A stretch of DNA of 64,000 bases from Sphingopyxis sp. (GTDB lineage: Bacteria; Pseudomonadota; Alphaproteobacteria; Sphingomonadales; Sphingomonadaceae). The translations under genes and the position numbers were made by a program. This document shows, one piece after another, positions 17,827-26,862 of this stretch. The stretch covers positions 1-64,000 of the forward strand of contig PNNB01000047.1 in the NCBI GenBank assembly GCA_013823985.1, in the 5' to 3' direction. Numbering within the stretch: the first letter of the stretch is position 1; each line of letters opens with the position of its first letter. The notes beneath the pieces are model-generated. The model was given only the letters and a program-made list of their open reading frames with translations. It searched no databases and was not told where the DNA came from.

Positions 17827-19266
17827 TTAATAGGATCCGGGGACTTCGCGCTGTGCAACATTGGGTGCGTCTGGCAAGGGCAGAACCCGGCGTTCCTTTT
17901 GAGACTGCGCACTTTGCGCGCTTTGGCCCGCGATCACCGGGGTACAGCTTCGCCCTGCCAGAAAATCAAGCGCGGAACTGAGAGATGCCTCCTGTGGGTC
18001 GCCCAAGGGACGTGTAATGTCATCGGCGGCAGCGCAGGTTGTGCGCATGGTTTGCGCCAGACCGTTATAATAATCCCCCTGCCCGGCTGCATTCTCCTTG
18101 GCGAAAGCGACGACCCTGATGCGATCATCACAAGCCGTTTGATCGAGCGCAATCTGTCCGACCGGTTTTCCAAAGCTGTTGCTGCCCACCAAAGCGGCAT
18201 TAACGCCCAAATAGGGCACGAAGCTGTTCATCACCAATTCGCTAGCCGATGCTGTCGCGCTGGTCGAGATGAAGGCAATTTTCACGGGCGAAACCGACTG
18301 CGATTGCGCGATGAACCGGCGGTTTTCATTATTGGACGATTTAGAGGGCCGGAATCGCGTGATGGTGAAAATGTCACTGCTGAGACGGTTGCCCCCAAGC
18401 AAATCCCCCATCAGCTCGGCTGTGGATACAAGGCCACCGCCATTATAACGGAAGTCGATGACGAAATTGGTGATACCCTGTGCGCGAAAATCGGCAAAGG
18501 CCGTGCGCAACTGGTTATCGGCGGTCGAAATGAACGTGCGCATGTTGATATAGCCGACGCGTTGACCACCATTGTCGATGATCTTGACGCCATAGCGCGT
18601 CGACAAGGGATCGATATTGAAGTTGGCCTTGGTCACGGTCACGTCACGCGTTCCGGAGGCGTTGGATATCCGCAAAACCCGGCTGGTTCCGGCGGTGCTT
18701 GGGCCCAATGCGTCGGTAACGCCATTGGCGCCCTGGGTCGCCAATATGTCGCTGACATTGGTCAAGTTGGCGCCCGTTGTCCCGATAGCAAGTATCTCTG
18801 TCCCGCGATCCAACCCTGCCGCAAGAGCAGGCGCGCCTTCAAATGCTTCTATCACGAACAGGCGGTTGCCCTGATACGCGAAGCGGACACCGAAGCCTGC
18901 GGTCGAACCGGACGCGAAAAACGCATTCTCTTCCTGAATCGACGTCACATAGGTGAAAAACCTGTCCTTGCCCTGAGCCCGGGCAGTTGCCGTCAGAGCA
19001 TCGATATAAGCCTGAACAGTTGTGTATGGCGTCGGACTCAGACTGGAAGGTAGAAGCTCTGGAAATAGGTACCATTCGTTAAGCACGGAAAACGCAAAGT
19101 CCTGCCTATTGCGCAAGCTGCAAGCGGATGAAGTTGGCGGAGTTGGCGTAGGTGTGATGCTCGTGGGTGGGGCAGATCCGCTCCCGCCACCGCCGCCTCC
19201 ACCTCCACAGGCTGTAGCGCCTGCGGCCAGAATGATGATGACGTTCTTGAGCTTCCCCAACTTCAT
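17827..19266 (-). CDS. S41-family (C-terminal-processing) protease, lipoprotein
   Basis: A 479-residue envelope protease. The chosen ATG gives a signal peptide ending ATAC (lipid Cys20, without Leu at -3), followed by eight glycines and a Pro/Thr-rich linker. A PDZ-like domain follows (about 125-215, with ALAAGLDRGTEILAI). The S41 catalytic domain then shows VIDFRYNGGG, the Ser region STSATASASELV, and the Lys region NSFGKPVGQ. The frame is open a further 16 codons, but those are charged and would spoil the signal peptide. It follows the receiver gene by 44 bases, so it may be the output of, or co-controlled with, the signalling operon. Its target is unknown. Confidence 0.85.
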   Translation of the reverse strand: MKLGKLKNVIIILAAGATACGGGGGGGGSGSAPPTSITPTPTPPTSSACSLRNRQDFAFSVLNEWYLFPELLPSSLSPTPYTTVQAYIDALTATARAQGKDRFFTYVTSIQEENAFFASGSTAGFGVRFAYQGNRLFVIEAFEGAPALAAGLDRGTEILAIGTTGANLTNVSDILATQGANGVTDALGPSTAGTSRVLRISNASGTRDVTVTKANFNIDPLSTRYGVKIIDNGGQRVGYINMRTFISTADNQLRTAFADFRAQGITNFVIDFRYNGGGLVSTAELMGDLLGGNRLSSDIFTITRFRPSKSSNNENRRFIAQSQSVSPVKIAFISTSATASASELVMNSFVPYLGVNAALVGSNSFGKPVGQIALDQTACDDRIRVVAFAKENAAGQGDYYNGLAQTMRTTCAAADDITRPLGDPQEASLSSALDFLAGRSCTPVIAGQSAQSAQSQKERRVLPLPDAPNVAQREVPGSY

Positions 19267-19310
19267 AGCAGGACATCTTTCGCGGTTTAAACTATTTTCA
19301 GCGCCGGGAC

Positions 19311-19748
19311 TCAACCCTGCCGAAGACGTTCATACAATATGCGGGTCTCCAGCAAATTGGAAATCCGTAAAGCAACTTCGATGACGTCGAAGGGTTTCGC
19401 AACAAAATCTTTCGCACCAAGCGCAAGCGCACGTCGGCGGGTTTGAAGTGTCGTATCGGCGGTGAGAACCAGAACCGGCCGGAATTCATCTGGCTGGTCA
19501 TGTCGTGAGAATGCTTCGAGCAATTGAAACCCGTCGACCTTCGGCATCATCAGATCAAGCAACACCAGATCGGGCGATAATTTGATGTAGGTTTCGAGGG
19601 CTTGTTCGGGGTTCGTCAAACAATGGACATCACAATACCCTTCACGGTCAAGCACATTTGCAAGCAAAAGGACGTTGGTTTCCTCATCATCAATGGCCAA
19701 AATGCGTCGGCTTAAAAGTTCCTGATTACTGATCAGTCTGGCAGGCAT
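19311..19748 (-). CDS. Single-domain response regulator
   Basis: A 145-residue CheY-like receiver without an output domain. The acidic pocket D20/D21, phospho-acceptor D65 in LVLLDLMMP, Thr96 and Lys118 in FVAKPF are all present. It overlaps the end of the CHASE3 kinase gene by 16 bases, so it is almost certainly that kinase's partner. Stand-alone receivers pass the phosphate on or act by protein binding. The frame continues about ten residues beyond the last receiver helix. Confidence 0.9.
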   Translation of the reverse strand: MPARLISNQELLSRRILAIDDEETNVLLLANVLDREGYCDVHCLTNPEQALETYIKLSPDLVLLDLMMPKVDGFQLLEAFSRHDQPDEFRPVLVLTADTTLQTRRRALALGAKDFVAKPFDVIEVALRISNLLETRILYERLRQG

Positions 19749-21688
19749 GAATTTTCGTTTTCCTTATGTGCTTTGGCCACCGGCAGTGTGAACCAGAAGC
19801 ATGCGCCTTTATCCCGGCTTTCAAAGCCGATGTCGCCATGCATGGATTCGACCAGCCGTTTGGAAAGGGCTAACCCGAGACCCGTTCCCTCCACCTTGGC
19901 GCGGGTTTGCTGTCCAAGACGGTCGAAGGGCGTGAACAAGCGGGGGATGTCGGAGGCATCAATGCCTTCGCCGTCATCTTCCACCAAAACTTGGACCATG
20001 TCGTTCAAGGGTCGGCACGACAAGCGGACCATCGATCCGCTTCGGTTATATTTGGCCGCATTTGCGACCAGATTTAAAACGACCTGCGTCGCGCGCCGCC
20101 GGTCTGCCTGCGCAATAAGGTCGGGCGCGGGTAGTTCGAGGACGAATTGCAGCCCCGCAGATGCCACAATCGGCGATGCGAATGCGTGCACCTCCTGCAG
20201 CAGTTCGCTCATGTCGACGTCTTCGATCGACACCTCGGTACCGCCCGCTTCAATGCTGGAGATATCGAGGAGGTCGTTGATCAGCGACAGCAAATGCCTT
20301 CCTGCTTTCATGATTTGGTGCACCGCCTCTTGATGGCGCGGCGAAAACTGCTCTTCGTCCAGTTCGAGCAATTGTCCGAAACCCAAAATAGCACTCATCG
20401 GCGTGCGCAGTTCATGGCTGGTACGCGACAAAAACTCACTTTTTGCGAGACTCGCCGCGACAGCCTCCTCACGCGCAATGCGCAGCGCTTCCTCCGACCG
20501 GCGGCGTTCCGTCATGTCCCGCGTTACCTTGGCAAAACCCCTGAGGGCGCCTGTATCGTCATGGAGTGCGGTAATCACGACGTTCGCCCAGAATCGCGAG
20601 CCGTCCTTCCGCACGCGCCATCCTTCATCCTCCGCAGTTCCAGAGGCACTGGCGCGCTCAAGCATTTGCGTGGGCAGAAAATCGCGTGTCTCTTCTGGGT
20701 AAAAGCGGCTGAAGTGCTGCCCCAAAATCTCTTCGGCCGTCCACCCTTTGATACGCTCGGCTCCGAAATTCCAGCTCACCACAACGCCCTGGGGATCGAG
20801 AGCGAAAATACCGTAATCGCGAACCCCTTCGATCACGAGGCGGAATCGTTCCTCGCTTTCACGCAGCGCTTGCTCACGCGCACGCAGCAAAGCGCTCGCC
20901 CTGTCCATCCGCTGCCCCAAGGTACCAATTTCGTCGGCATCGTCTGGCATGGGGGTCAAGGCTTCGCCTCGTGCCAGCAGTTCTGCATTATGTTCAAGCG
21001 TGCGGACGCGGCGGACGATGCCGGTGGAAAACAGGTACACCGCGGCAAGACTGCCCAGCAATCCAATCATTGCGCTGATCGCCGTCAGCAGCAGAAAACG
21101 ATTCCGTACCTCGTCGACCTTCGCCTGCCTTTGATCGAGAAGAACGCGTTCGCGCCGTTGAATATTTTCAATCTCCCGCCGCATCCCGTCCAGAACAATC
21201 TTGTTCGAAATAAGCGCTTCTTCGATCGCGATTGCGTTTGATGACCGGACGGCAGGCGTTCCCGCAAGCGCGACAATTTTCTTTAGACCTTCGCGTTTGC
21301 GCACGGTCGCTTGTCTTATGCGTTCGAAGCGTTGTCGTACTTCCGCATCCCGGATTTCCGCATCAAGTCGCTCCATGGTTGCGGGCAGTTCCGCTTCTGC
21401 TTTACGATAGGGTTCCAGAAAGCGCGACTGGCTGGTGAGAACATAGCCTCGGACACCTGCTGCCGCTTCTGCCAGCAAGGCATGCACCTGATAGGTATCG
21501 CGCTGAATCGCAAAGGCACGGCGGACATCGTCTTCGGCACGCGATTCCGCATTACTTGCCAGATAGAGAGAAATAAGCGCCCCGAACAATATGCCGAGCG
21601 GCAGCGCCACAACGACCAGTCCTTTGAATGCGAGCGGTCTGTCGGTCCAATAGCTGGTGATCGCCCAACCCGATTTCGCGGCAGGCAT
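19733..21688 (-). CDS. Membrane sensor histidine kinase (CHASE3-HAMP-PAS-HisKA-HATPase)
   Basis: A 651-residue sensor. One membrane helix at about 24-45 and one at about 200-222 bracket a periplasmic CHASE3 domain. HAMP follows (about 223-275), then a PAS domain with its PAC part (about 280-395, FRLVIEGVRDYGIFALDPQG). The dimerisation/phospho-acceptor region has His425 in SRTSHELRTPM, and a HATPase domain has DDGEGI and GTGLGLALS. It sits between the NarL-type regulator (3-base gap) and the single receiver (16-base overlap). The ligand is unknown; the PAS may sense light, redox or a small molecule. Confidence 0.92.
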   Translation of the reverse strand: MPAAKSGWAITSYWTDRPLAFKGLVVVALPLGILFGALISLYLASNAESRAEDDVRRAFAIQRDTYQVHALLAEAAAGVRGYVLTSQSRFLEPYRKAEAELPATMERLDAEIRDAEVRQRFERIRQATVRKREGLKKIVALAGTPAVRSSNAIAIEEALISNKIVLDGMRREIENIQRRERVLLDQRQAKVDEVRNRFLLLTAISAMIGLLGSLAAVYLFSTGIVRRVRTLEHNAELLARGEALTPMPDDADEIGTLGQRMDRASALLRAREQALRESEERFRLVIEGVRDYGIFALDPQGVVVSWNFGAERIKGWTAEEILGQHFSRFYPEETRDFLPTQMLERASASGTAEDEGWRVRKDGSRFWANVVITALHDDTGALRGFAKVTRDMTERRRSEEALRIAREEAVAASLAKSEFLSRTSHELRTPMSAILGFGQLLELDEEQFSPRHQEAVHQIMKAGRHLLSLINDLLDISSIEAGGTEVSIEDVDMSELLQEVHAFASPIVASAGLQFVLELPAPDLIAQADRRRATQVVLNLVANAAKYNRSGSMVRLSCRPLNDMVQVLVEDDGEGIDASDIPRLFTPFDRLGQQTRAKVEGTGLGLALSKRLVESMHGDIGFESRDKGACFWFTLPVAKAHKENENSCLPD

Positions 21689-21691
21689 TGC

Positions 21692-22336
21692 TTATGCTTC
21701 CTTTGCTCGATCTTGGGTCGCAACAACCGCCGCTTGGGTGCGGTCCGAGACACCGAGCTTGGCGATAATCCGCTCCACATGCGCCTTCACCGTGGCCGGA
21801 CTGATGGTGAGGGTGCGCGCGATTTGCTTGTTAGTCATGCCTTGCGAGACCAGCATCAACACCTCATGCTCGCGTTCGGTGAGAACAGCTTTCGTATCTG
21901 TCGGACGAACGGAGCGCTCCGGTGCGCGCAGCGCCGCATTCATCAAATCCAGCGGTACTGCGGTCTGCCCCACCAACACCTGCGTAACCGCGCGACGCAG
22001 GTCCTCAATCGCGGTATCCTTTAGCACATATCCCGCCGCGCCTGCCGCCAGTGCCTCGCGCACATAGGCAGGCATGTCGTGCAAAGTGAGCATGAGGACG
22101 CGGGTCGGCAGACCAAGGGCGACAATCTCCCGGGTCGCCTGCAGCCCGTCCATGCCGAGACCGAGCCGAACGTCCATCAACACAATATCGGGAACGCGTT
22201 CTTTGACAAGCGCAACGGCCTCTTCGCCCGTGGCAGCTTCACCAACGATTTCAAAGCCTTCGCCCGCCAAAACCGCCTTCAACCCCTCCCGCGCAAGTGC
22301 GTGATCGTCGACAATCACTATTCGAGCTAGCGCCAT
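21692..22336 (-). CDS. NarL/LuxR-family response regulator
   Basis: A 214-residue regulator with an N-terminal receiver (D10/D11, phospho-Asp55 in IVLMDVR) and a C-terminal LuxR helix-turn-helix (LTEREHEVLMLVSQGMTNKQ). The ATG at 22336 is two bases after the stop of the soluble kinase; a longer frame would overlap that gene and adds residues foreign to the receiver fold. It pairs with the HisKA_3-type kinase just upstream, the usual partner of NarL regulators. Likely targets are its own operon and the divergent exported-protein genes. Confidence 0.9.
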   Translation of the reverse strand: MALARIVIVDDHALAREGLKAVLAGEGFEIVGEAATGEEAVALVKERVPDIVLMDVRLGLGMDGLQATREIVALGLPTRVLMLTLHDMPAYVREALAAGAAGYVLKDTAIEDLRRAVTQVLVGQTAVPLDLMNAALRAPERSVRPTDTKAVLTEREHEVLMLVSQGMTNKQIARTLTISPATVKAHVERIIAKLGVSDRTQAAVVATQDRAKEA

Positions 22337-22338
22337 AG

Positions 22339-23433
22339 TCAAAAGGTAACCGGAAACTGAGCGACGACGCAAACGCCGCCTTTTGGAAGCGACGTCCAGC
22401 GTAAACTGCCGCCTACGGCCGCCATTCGTTCGCGCATAACCTCGATACCGACATGGCTTCCCGCGCTTTCCATCATAGGAGACGCACAGCCTTCGCCGAA
22501 ATCCTGAATGCGCAGGAAGGAACCATCGGGTTCATCCGACACCGCCAGTTCGACCACGACGCGGCACGACGGACCGGCATGTTTGCGGATATTTGCCACC
22601 GCCTCTTGCGCCACACGGAACAAAGCGGTTTCGAGATGCGCCGGCCATGTGACCGCCTGTTTTGAAAGATCGACGGCAACATCATAACCATCACCGCGAA
22701 GGGAGTCGGCCAGCGCAACCAGCGCCGCCTCAAGCCCCAGATCATCCAGCAATGTGGGGCGCAAGCCGCCAATAACGCCGCGCAATTCGGTCACAAGATC
22801 GCGCGCAATTGCCGCAAGTTTGACGCGCTCGGCGGCGGGAATATCGGCATTGGGCTGCGTTGTGGTGCCCTCAAGAATACGGACCAGAGCCGTTGCGGTC
22901 TGCGCGACCCCATCGTGCAGTTCCTGCGACACACGGCGGCGCTCTTCCTCTTGCGTGGAGAACATGCGCCCCACAAGATATTCAAGGCGCAACTCGCGTT
23001 CCTGCAATGTGTTCAGGAGCCTGTCGCGATCATGTGCGTCGTTCATGCGGGCAATTGTTGCGCCCATAAGCTCCAGATGCATCCGGAATGCTTCGGCGTC
23101 CTCTCGGTCGACAATTTGCTCCAACCCCGTCAAGCCATCGATATGGATACGCCCGACGATACGGTTTCCCTCGCCCGGCGCTGGTATGGCGATACCGGCA
23201 TCTTCTGGAAGAAAACTAACCTCGGCTTGTGACTTGCCGACAAAAAATGCGAGCCGTTCGGCGCAGCGTTGCAACACTTCCGCGCTGTTTTCCTGCGTGG
23301 CCTGCGCCATTTCTCTTCCGCTCGTCGACAGCAACCGCAAACGCGCGCCCCGCGCTTCGGATGCACGATAAAGTTCGCGCAATTCCGTGATCGTATCGAT
23401 CTGTTGGTCGAGGAGCGGTGCCGAGATTCGCAT
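22339..23433 (-). CDS. Soluble NarX-type sensor histidine kinase
   Basis: A 364-residue kinase without membrane helices. The N-terminal about 130 residues form a GAF-like sensor region, followed by a coiled coil (about 134-165). The HisKA_3 phospho-acceptor is in QELHDGVAQT (His173), with a short HATPase domain (VAQEAVANIRKHAG, DFGEGC, GIEVMRERM). It is the first gene of the operon, divergent from the NTF2-like gene, and pairs with the adjacent NarL regulator. Lack of membrane segments suggests a cytoplasmic signal such as redox or gas. Confidence 0.88.
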   Translation of the reverse strand: MRISAPLLDQQIDTITELRELYRASEARGARLRLLSTSGREMAQATQENSAEVLQRCAERLAFFVGKSQAEVSFLPEDAGIAIPAPGEGNRIVGRIHIDGLTGLEQIVDREDAEAFRMHLELMGATIARMNDAHDRDRLLNTLQERELRLEYLVGRMFSTQEEERRRVSQELHDGVAQTATALVRILEGTTTQPNADIPAAERVKLAAIARDLVTELRGVIGGLRPTLLDDLGLEAALVALADSLRGDGYDVAVDLSKQAVTWPAHLETALFRVAQEAVANIRKHAGPSCRVVVELAVSDEPDGSFLRIQDFGEGCASPMMESAGSHVGIEVMRERMAAVGGSLRWTSLPKGGVCVVAQFPVTF

Positions 23434-23625
23434 CGCGCCGTTGTAGACATTCCGTCACGAGGTGCATAGGCCAACCGGCCTAGGCCGCGCGGCGGGCCAT
23501 CCGGCCAATTTTTTGTCCCAGCAGATATCTCTATCTCGTCGTCATGGGCATCCAGTCCATTGTTTAGCGCCGCGCTACTTGCACCTCCGCAGGCTTCAGC
23601 ACGGCTCAAATCGGGAGTGCAGATT

Positions 23626-24210
23626 ATGAAGAGTTTTCGTTTGAAGATCGCAGCCGCAACGCTGCTCCCCCTGTCGCTGATGGCGACACCAGCCATCGCC
23701 GGAAATCATGCATCGCATGCTGTGTCGGCACCTTACGCACCGATTACGCTTGCCGAAGTCGAAGCTGCGCAACAGGCATGGGGACAGGCTCTAGTTGCCA
23801 TTTCCACCGAATATGACCGCAAAGGCTACGCCGCTGCAAAGCGTATGGCGGAAACCGTTCTCGACACCGCTTATGGCTATAATATGGGCCCTGTGCTGTT
23901 CAAGCCGACCCTCACGGTTGCGCCACAAACATTCCGCACCCAGCGTGATGGCGCCCTCGCTTATTTCGTGGGTGGCGACAAAAACTATCCGAAGGATACT
24001 GGCTTCGCGCTAAAGGGCTGGCGTTCGTACAAGATCGAGAATGCTAGCGTTCTGATTACCGGCAATTCTGCCACTTCGATGGGCAATGTCATGCTGACCG
24101 ATTCCAAAGGCAATGTAACCACGGTCGATAAGACCTGGGGCTATGTCCGCGACGGTGAAGGCAAGCTGCGGATTGTTCTGCACCACTCGTCTTTGCCCCA
24201 CACTAACTAA
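23626..24210 (+). CDS. Exported NTF2-like (CaMKII-association-like) protein
   Basis: A 194-residue protein with a clear signal peptide (ATPAIA cleavage). The mature part resembles SnoaL/NTF2-fold proteins of the CaMKII-association type: ITLAEVEAAQQAWGQALVAI at the start, GFALKGWRSYKIENASVLIT in the middle and a C-terminal strand RIVLHHSSLPH. Such proteins are widespread in the marine-bacterial periplasm but mostly without known function. The ATG at 23626 follows CGGGAG; the frame is open 22 codons earlier but that part does not look like a signal peptide. It is divergent from the sensor operon and followed by ompW, so both may be its targets. Confidence 0.7.
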   Translation: MKSFRLKIAAATLLPLSLMATPAIAGNHASHAVSAPYAPITLAEVEAAQQAWGQALVAISTEYDRKGYAAAKRMAETVLDTAYGYNMGPVLFKPTLTVAPQTFRTQRDGALAYFVGGDKNYPKDTGFALKGWRSYKIENASVLITGNSATSMGNVMLTDSKGNVTTVDKTWGYVRDGEGKLRIVLHHSSLPHTN

Positions 24211-24220
24211 TTACCCCCCC

Positions 24221-24247
24221 GATGGCCGCCTTTAACGGGCGGCCATC
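24221..24247 (+). terminator. Hairpin between NTF2-like gene and ompW
   Basis: A perfect 10-bp GC-rich stem (GATGGCCGCC / GGCGGCCATC) with a 7-base loop, 10 bases after the stop. No T-run. It may end most transcripts or protect the upstream mRNA, so ompW may be partly read through. Confidence 0.6.
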
Positions 24248-24301
24248 CCTCCCCCCAAGGCGGGACATTCCTCCCCAGAATTCCTTTAAGGATATACAAC
24301 G

Positions 24302-24982
24302 ATGAAAAGGCATAACCTCCTTTTTGCGGCCTGTTGTGCTGCCGCAATGTCTCTCGCAACACCCGCATATGCTGGTGACAATGAAGGCAAGATCCAGCTG
24401 AAAGCGTTTGCTACCGGCGTACTGCCCGACGGCGCTATCACCGACGTCAAAACCGACCTGATCGGCTTGCCCGCAGGTTCACAGACACGTGCCACGGACT
24501 CCTATGTCCCCACCATTGCTGCGGAATATTTTCTTTCGCCCAATTTCTCGATCGAGACAATCTGCTGCATCACTCCCCATGATGTGCGCGGTACCGGCGC
24601 ATTGGCCGGTGCACGTTTGATCGAAAATGCGATCATTCTGCCCGCAACGGTGACGGCGAAATATCATTTCAGTCTGAGCGATGGTGTAAAGCCTTATATC
24701 GGGGCAGGCCCCACCCATTTCTTCATGTTCAGTGAAGATGTGGGCGCTGATGCCGCTGCGCTGGGTGCAACAGATGTCAATCTGTCCGATGAACTGGGCT
24801 TCGTTCTGCAAGCTGGTCTTGACTTGAAACTGAACGACAAAGGCCTCGGTCTTTCGGTGGATGCCAAGCGCTATTTCGTAGGCACCACCGCAACATTCCG
24901 TGCGGGCACCGTGACGGCCCTACAAACAAAACATGACCTCGATCCGTGGGTCATTAGTGCCGGTTTGGCGTACCGCTTCTAA
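24302..24982 (+). CDS. ompW: OmpW-family outer-membrane protein
   Basis: A 226-residue eight-stranded barrel with a signal peptide ending PAYA. Family marks include TIAAEYFLSPNFSIETICCI, KPYIGAGPTHFFMF and the end DPWVISAGLAYRF with terminal Phe. OmpW-type porins are thought to pass small hydrophobic molecules and often respond to oxygen and redox state. It follows the NTF2-like gene after a hairpin and lies beside the two-component operon. Family certain, cargo unknown. Confidence 0.9.
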   Translation: MKRHNLLFAACCAAAMSLATPAYAGDNEGKIQLKAFATGVLPDGAITDVKTDLIGLPAGSQTRATDSYVPTIAAEYFLSPNFSIETICCITPHDVRGTGALAGARLIENAIILPATVTAKYHFSLSDGVKPYIGAGPTHFFMFSEDVGADAAALGATDVNLSDELGFVLQAGLDLKLNDKGLGLSVDAKRYFVGTTATFRAGTVTALQTKHDLDPWVISAGLAYRF

Positions 24983-25006
24983 CGGTTCACCAAACCGTCG
25001 CGTGGA

Positions 25007-25042
25007 GGCTGCCTGCAACCGTCGATCCCACCGCAGGCAGCC
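25007..25042. terminator. Hairpin between converging ompW and SDR genes
   Basis: A perfect 10-bp stem (GGCTGCCTGC / GCAGGCAGCC) with a 16-base loop, 24 bases after ompW and 28 bases beyond the SDR stop on the other strand. Its place between converging genes suggests a two-way terminator, although neither side has a T-run. Confidence 0.55.
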
Positions 25043-25069
25043 AAAACGCCGGATAGATATACAAAATGT

Positions 25070-25840
25070 CTATCCAGCCCGCGTTTTTGTCCGCAGGCTG
25101 TTCCAGCTTGCATCGCCGGTCCAGCCGCCATCGACTGGCAAGCTGACCCCGTTGATGAAATTATCCTCAGACGCCAGAAAAGCGATTGCGGCCGCAACAT
25201 CTTCGGCCTTGGCAAAGCGGCCCATGGGGACCCGGTCGATGATATCGTCATCATTATAGGCGCCCGTGGCTTGCGACATGACATCCATGTCGGTTTTTAT
25301 CCAGCCGGGGCATACCGCATTGACGCGAACGCCACGTCCACCCCATTCTGCGGCCAAAGTTTTTGTCAGGCCAATTAAGCCATGCTTGGATGCATTGTAG
25401 GCGGCCCTGTGGATGATCCCGTATAATCCGGCGATAGACGCAACATTGACGATGCTACCACTGCCTTGCGCCAACATCTGTTTTCCAAAGGCTTGCGAGA
25501 GGAAAAAGGCAGCTTCGAGATTGATGGACATCACCTTGTGCCATTCGCTTCGCCCGATGTCTTCTGCTGGCACGATCATGCTGATCCCCGCATTGTTGAC
25601 CAGCACATCGGCGGCGCCATGTTCCGAAGCAACCTGATCCGCCAGTGTCGCGACAAAATCTTCGGAGGCGATATCCCCGCTGATACCCTGAACCGACAAA
25701 CCGGATACTGAAAGCTCTGCGATGGTGCTGTCCAAAGGTTGCAGGTCGGTCAAAACAACATGAAATCCGTTGGAGGCCAATTTGACCGATGTCGCCAGAC
25801 CGACCCCTTGGGCTGCACCTGTCACCACTGCTGTTTTCAA
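25070..25840 (-). CDS. Short-chain dehydrogenase/reductase
   Basis: A 256-residue classical SDR. The cofactor motif TGAAQGVG is at 7-14, NNAG near residue 90, and the catalytic Ser-Tyr-Lys set is present with YNASK. An aspartate after the second strand (VVLTDLQ) points to NAD. It ends with VSLPVDGGWTG, usual for the family. It follows the haloalkane dehalogenase by 40 bases on the same strand, so it may oxidise the alcohol formed by dehalogenation. That role is inferred. Confidence 0.88.
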   Translation of the reverse strand: MKTAVVTGAAQGVGLATSVKLASNGFHVVLTDLQPLDSTIAELSVSGLSVQGISGDIASEDFVATLADQVASEHGAADVLVNNAGISMIVPAEDIGRSEWHKVMSINLEAAFFLSQAFGKQMLAQGSGSIVNVASIAGLYGIIHRAAYNASKHGLIGLTKTLAAEWGGRGVRVNAVCPGWIKTDMDVMSQATGAYNDDDIIDRVPMGRFAKAEDVAAAIAFLASEDNFINGVSLPVDGGWTGDASWNSLRTKTRAG

Positions 25841-25880
25841 AACCCCGCACTCCTTCCATATAACGGTAAATGTTGCGCCT

Positions 25881-26777
25881 TCACGCCTTGGCGACTTTCA
25901 AAATGCAGTCAACAAATCCTTGCGGATCATCCTCCTGAATGAAGTGCCCGCCTTTCAATGTCGTGTGCGGCTGGCCTTCTGTGCCCGGAACACGGCCAAT
26001 CCACTTCGCCTCGCCTCCTCGGGTGACAGGGTCCCCGTCGCTGAAGCAGCAAAGAAAGGGTTTGTCGAATTTCTCCAGAACCGCCCAAGCTCTTTTCTGG
26101 TCGGGGATTGCGACATTATTTTCAAAGGGCACAAAGGAGGGGAAAATCCGGGCTGCGGCCGTATATCCGCTATCGGGGAAAGGCGCGTTGTAGGCCGCAA
26201 TTTCCGCATCGCTCAGGCCACGCTTGGTTCCCGCGCTGACGATTTTGCCGATGGGGAATATGGGACTCCATTTAGAAAAGGCCCGCCAAATCGCAAAGGC
26301 GCGCGGGGGCGTACCACCTTCGGGCAAGCCGCCATTTGACAGCACGACGCCCGAGAAGCGATCCGGCATTTCACCAACCAGACGCAAACCGACCAGCGAC
26401 CCCCAATCCTGACACACCAGAGTGATGTTGCGTAAATCAAGCTTCTCAAGCCAGGCCCGCATCCAGGCAACATGTCGCGCATAGCTATAATCGCTCTTTT
26501 TCGAAGGCTTATCCGACTTTCCAAATCCAACCAGATCTGGCGCCACCACACGAAAGCCCTTTTGCGCCACCGGGGAAATCATGTGCCGATAAAGATAGGA
26601 CCAACTCGGTTCGCCATGCATCATTAGAACCACCGGCGCATCCCGCGGCCCTTCGTCGACATAATGAACCCGCAATGCGGTTCCGTCTTTGGGGTCGGAA
26701 ATCTCGGCATAATGCGGCTGGAACGGGAAATCGGTTATGCCTGCAAATGCAATATCCGGAGTACGCAAGACTTTCAT
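25881..26777 (-). CDS. Haloalkane dehalogenase (HLD-I type)
   Basis: A 298-residue alpha/beta hydrolase that would replace a halogen by hydroxyl. Unlike esterases it has Asp as nucleophile: VCQDWGS places Asp124 and the halide-binding Trp125 exactly where the Xanthobacter enzyme DhlA has them, and HGEPSW has Glu56. The base is likely His278 in GGHFIQED. The length is normal. A 21-bp inverted repeat lies 18 bases before the start, identical in core to one before the neighbouring TetR gene, so expression is probably repressed by that protein. Some HLD-like proteins lack dehalogenase activity, so substrate needs testing. Confidence 0.85.
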   Translation of the reverse strand: MKVLRTPDIAFAGITDFPFQPHYAEISDPKDGTALRVHYVDEGPRDAPVVLMMHGEPSWSYLYRHMISPVAQKGFRVVAPDLVGFGKSDKPSKKSDYSYARHVAWMRAWLEKLDLRNITLVCQDWGSLVGLRLVGEMPDRFSGVVLSNGGLPEGGTPPRAFAIWRAFSKWSPIFPIGKIVSAGTKRGLSDAEIAAYNAPFPDSGYTAAARIFPSFVPFENNVAIPDQKRAWAVLEKFDKPFLCCFSDGDPVTRGGEAKWIGRVPGTEGQPHTTLKGGHFIQEDDPQGFVDCILKVAKA

Positions 26778-26795
26778 AGTTCTCTCCGCTTATGT

Positions 26796-26816
26796 ATTGG
26801 CATGGCTAGTGCCATA
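26796..26816. promoter_or_regulatory. TetR operator before the dehalogenase gene
   Basis: Inverted repeat ATTGGCA-N7-TGCCATA, 18 bases before the dehalogenase start. It shares the first arm, spacer length and TGCCA core with the repeat at 27533-27553 upstream of the TetR gene. Confidence 0.65.
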
Positions 26817-26862
26817 TTAAAAATCCGGGGTCAATCTGGCGCACCTGGACGCACCGGCACCC

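Noticed and set aside
19160..19210. Run of glycine codons as a repeat or sequencing artefact
   Set aside because: It encodes the flexible tether straight after the lipid-bearing Cys of the S41 protease, a common design for envelope lipoproteins.
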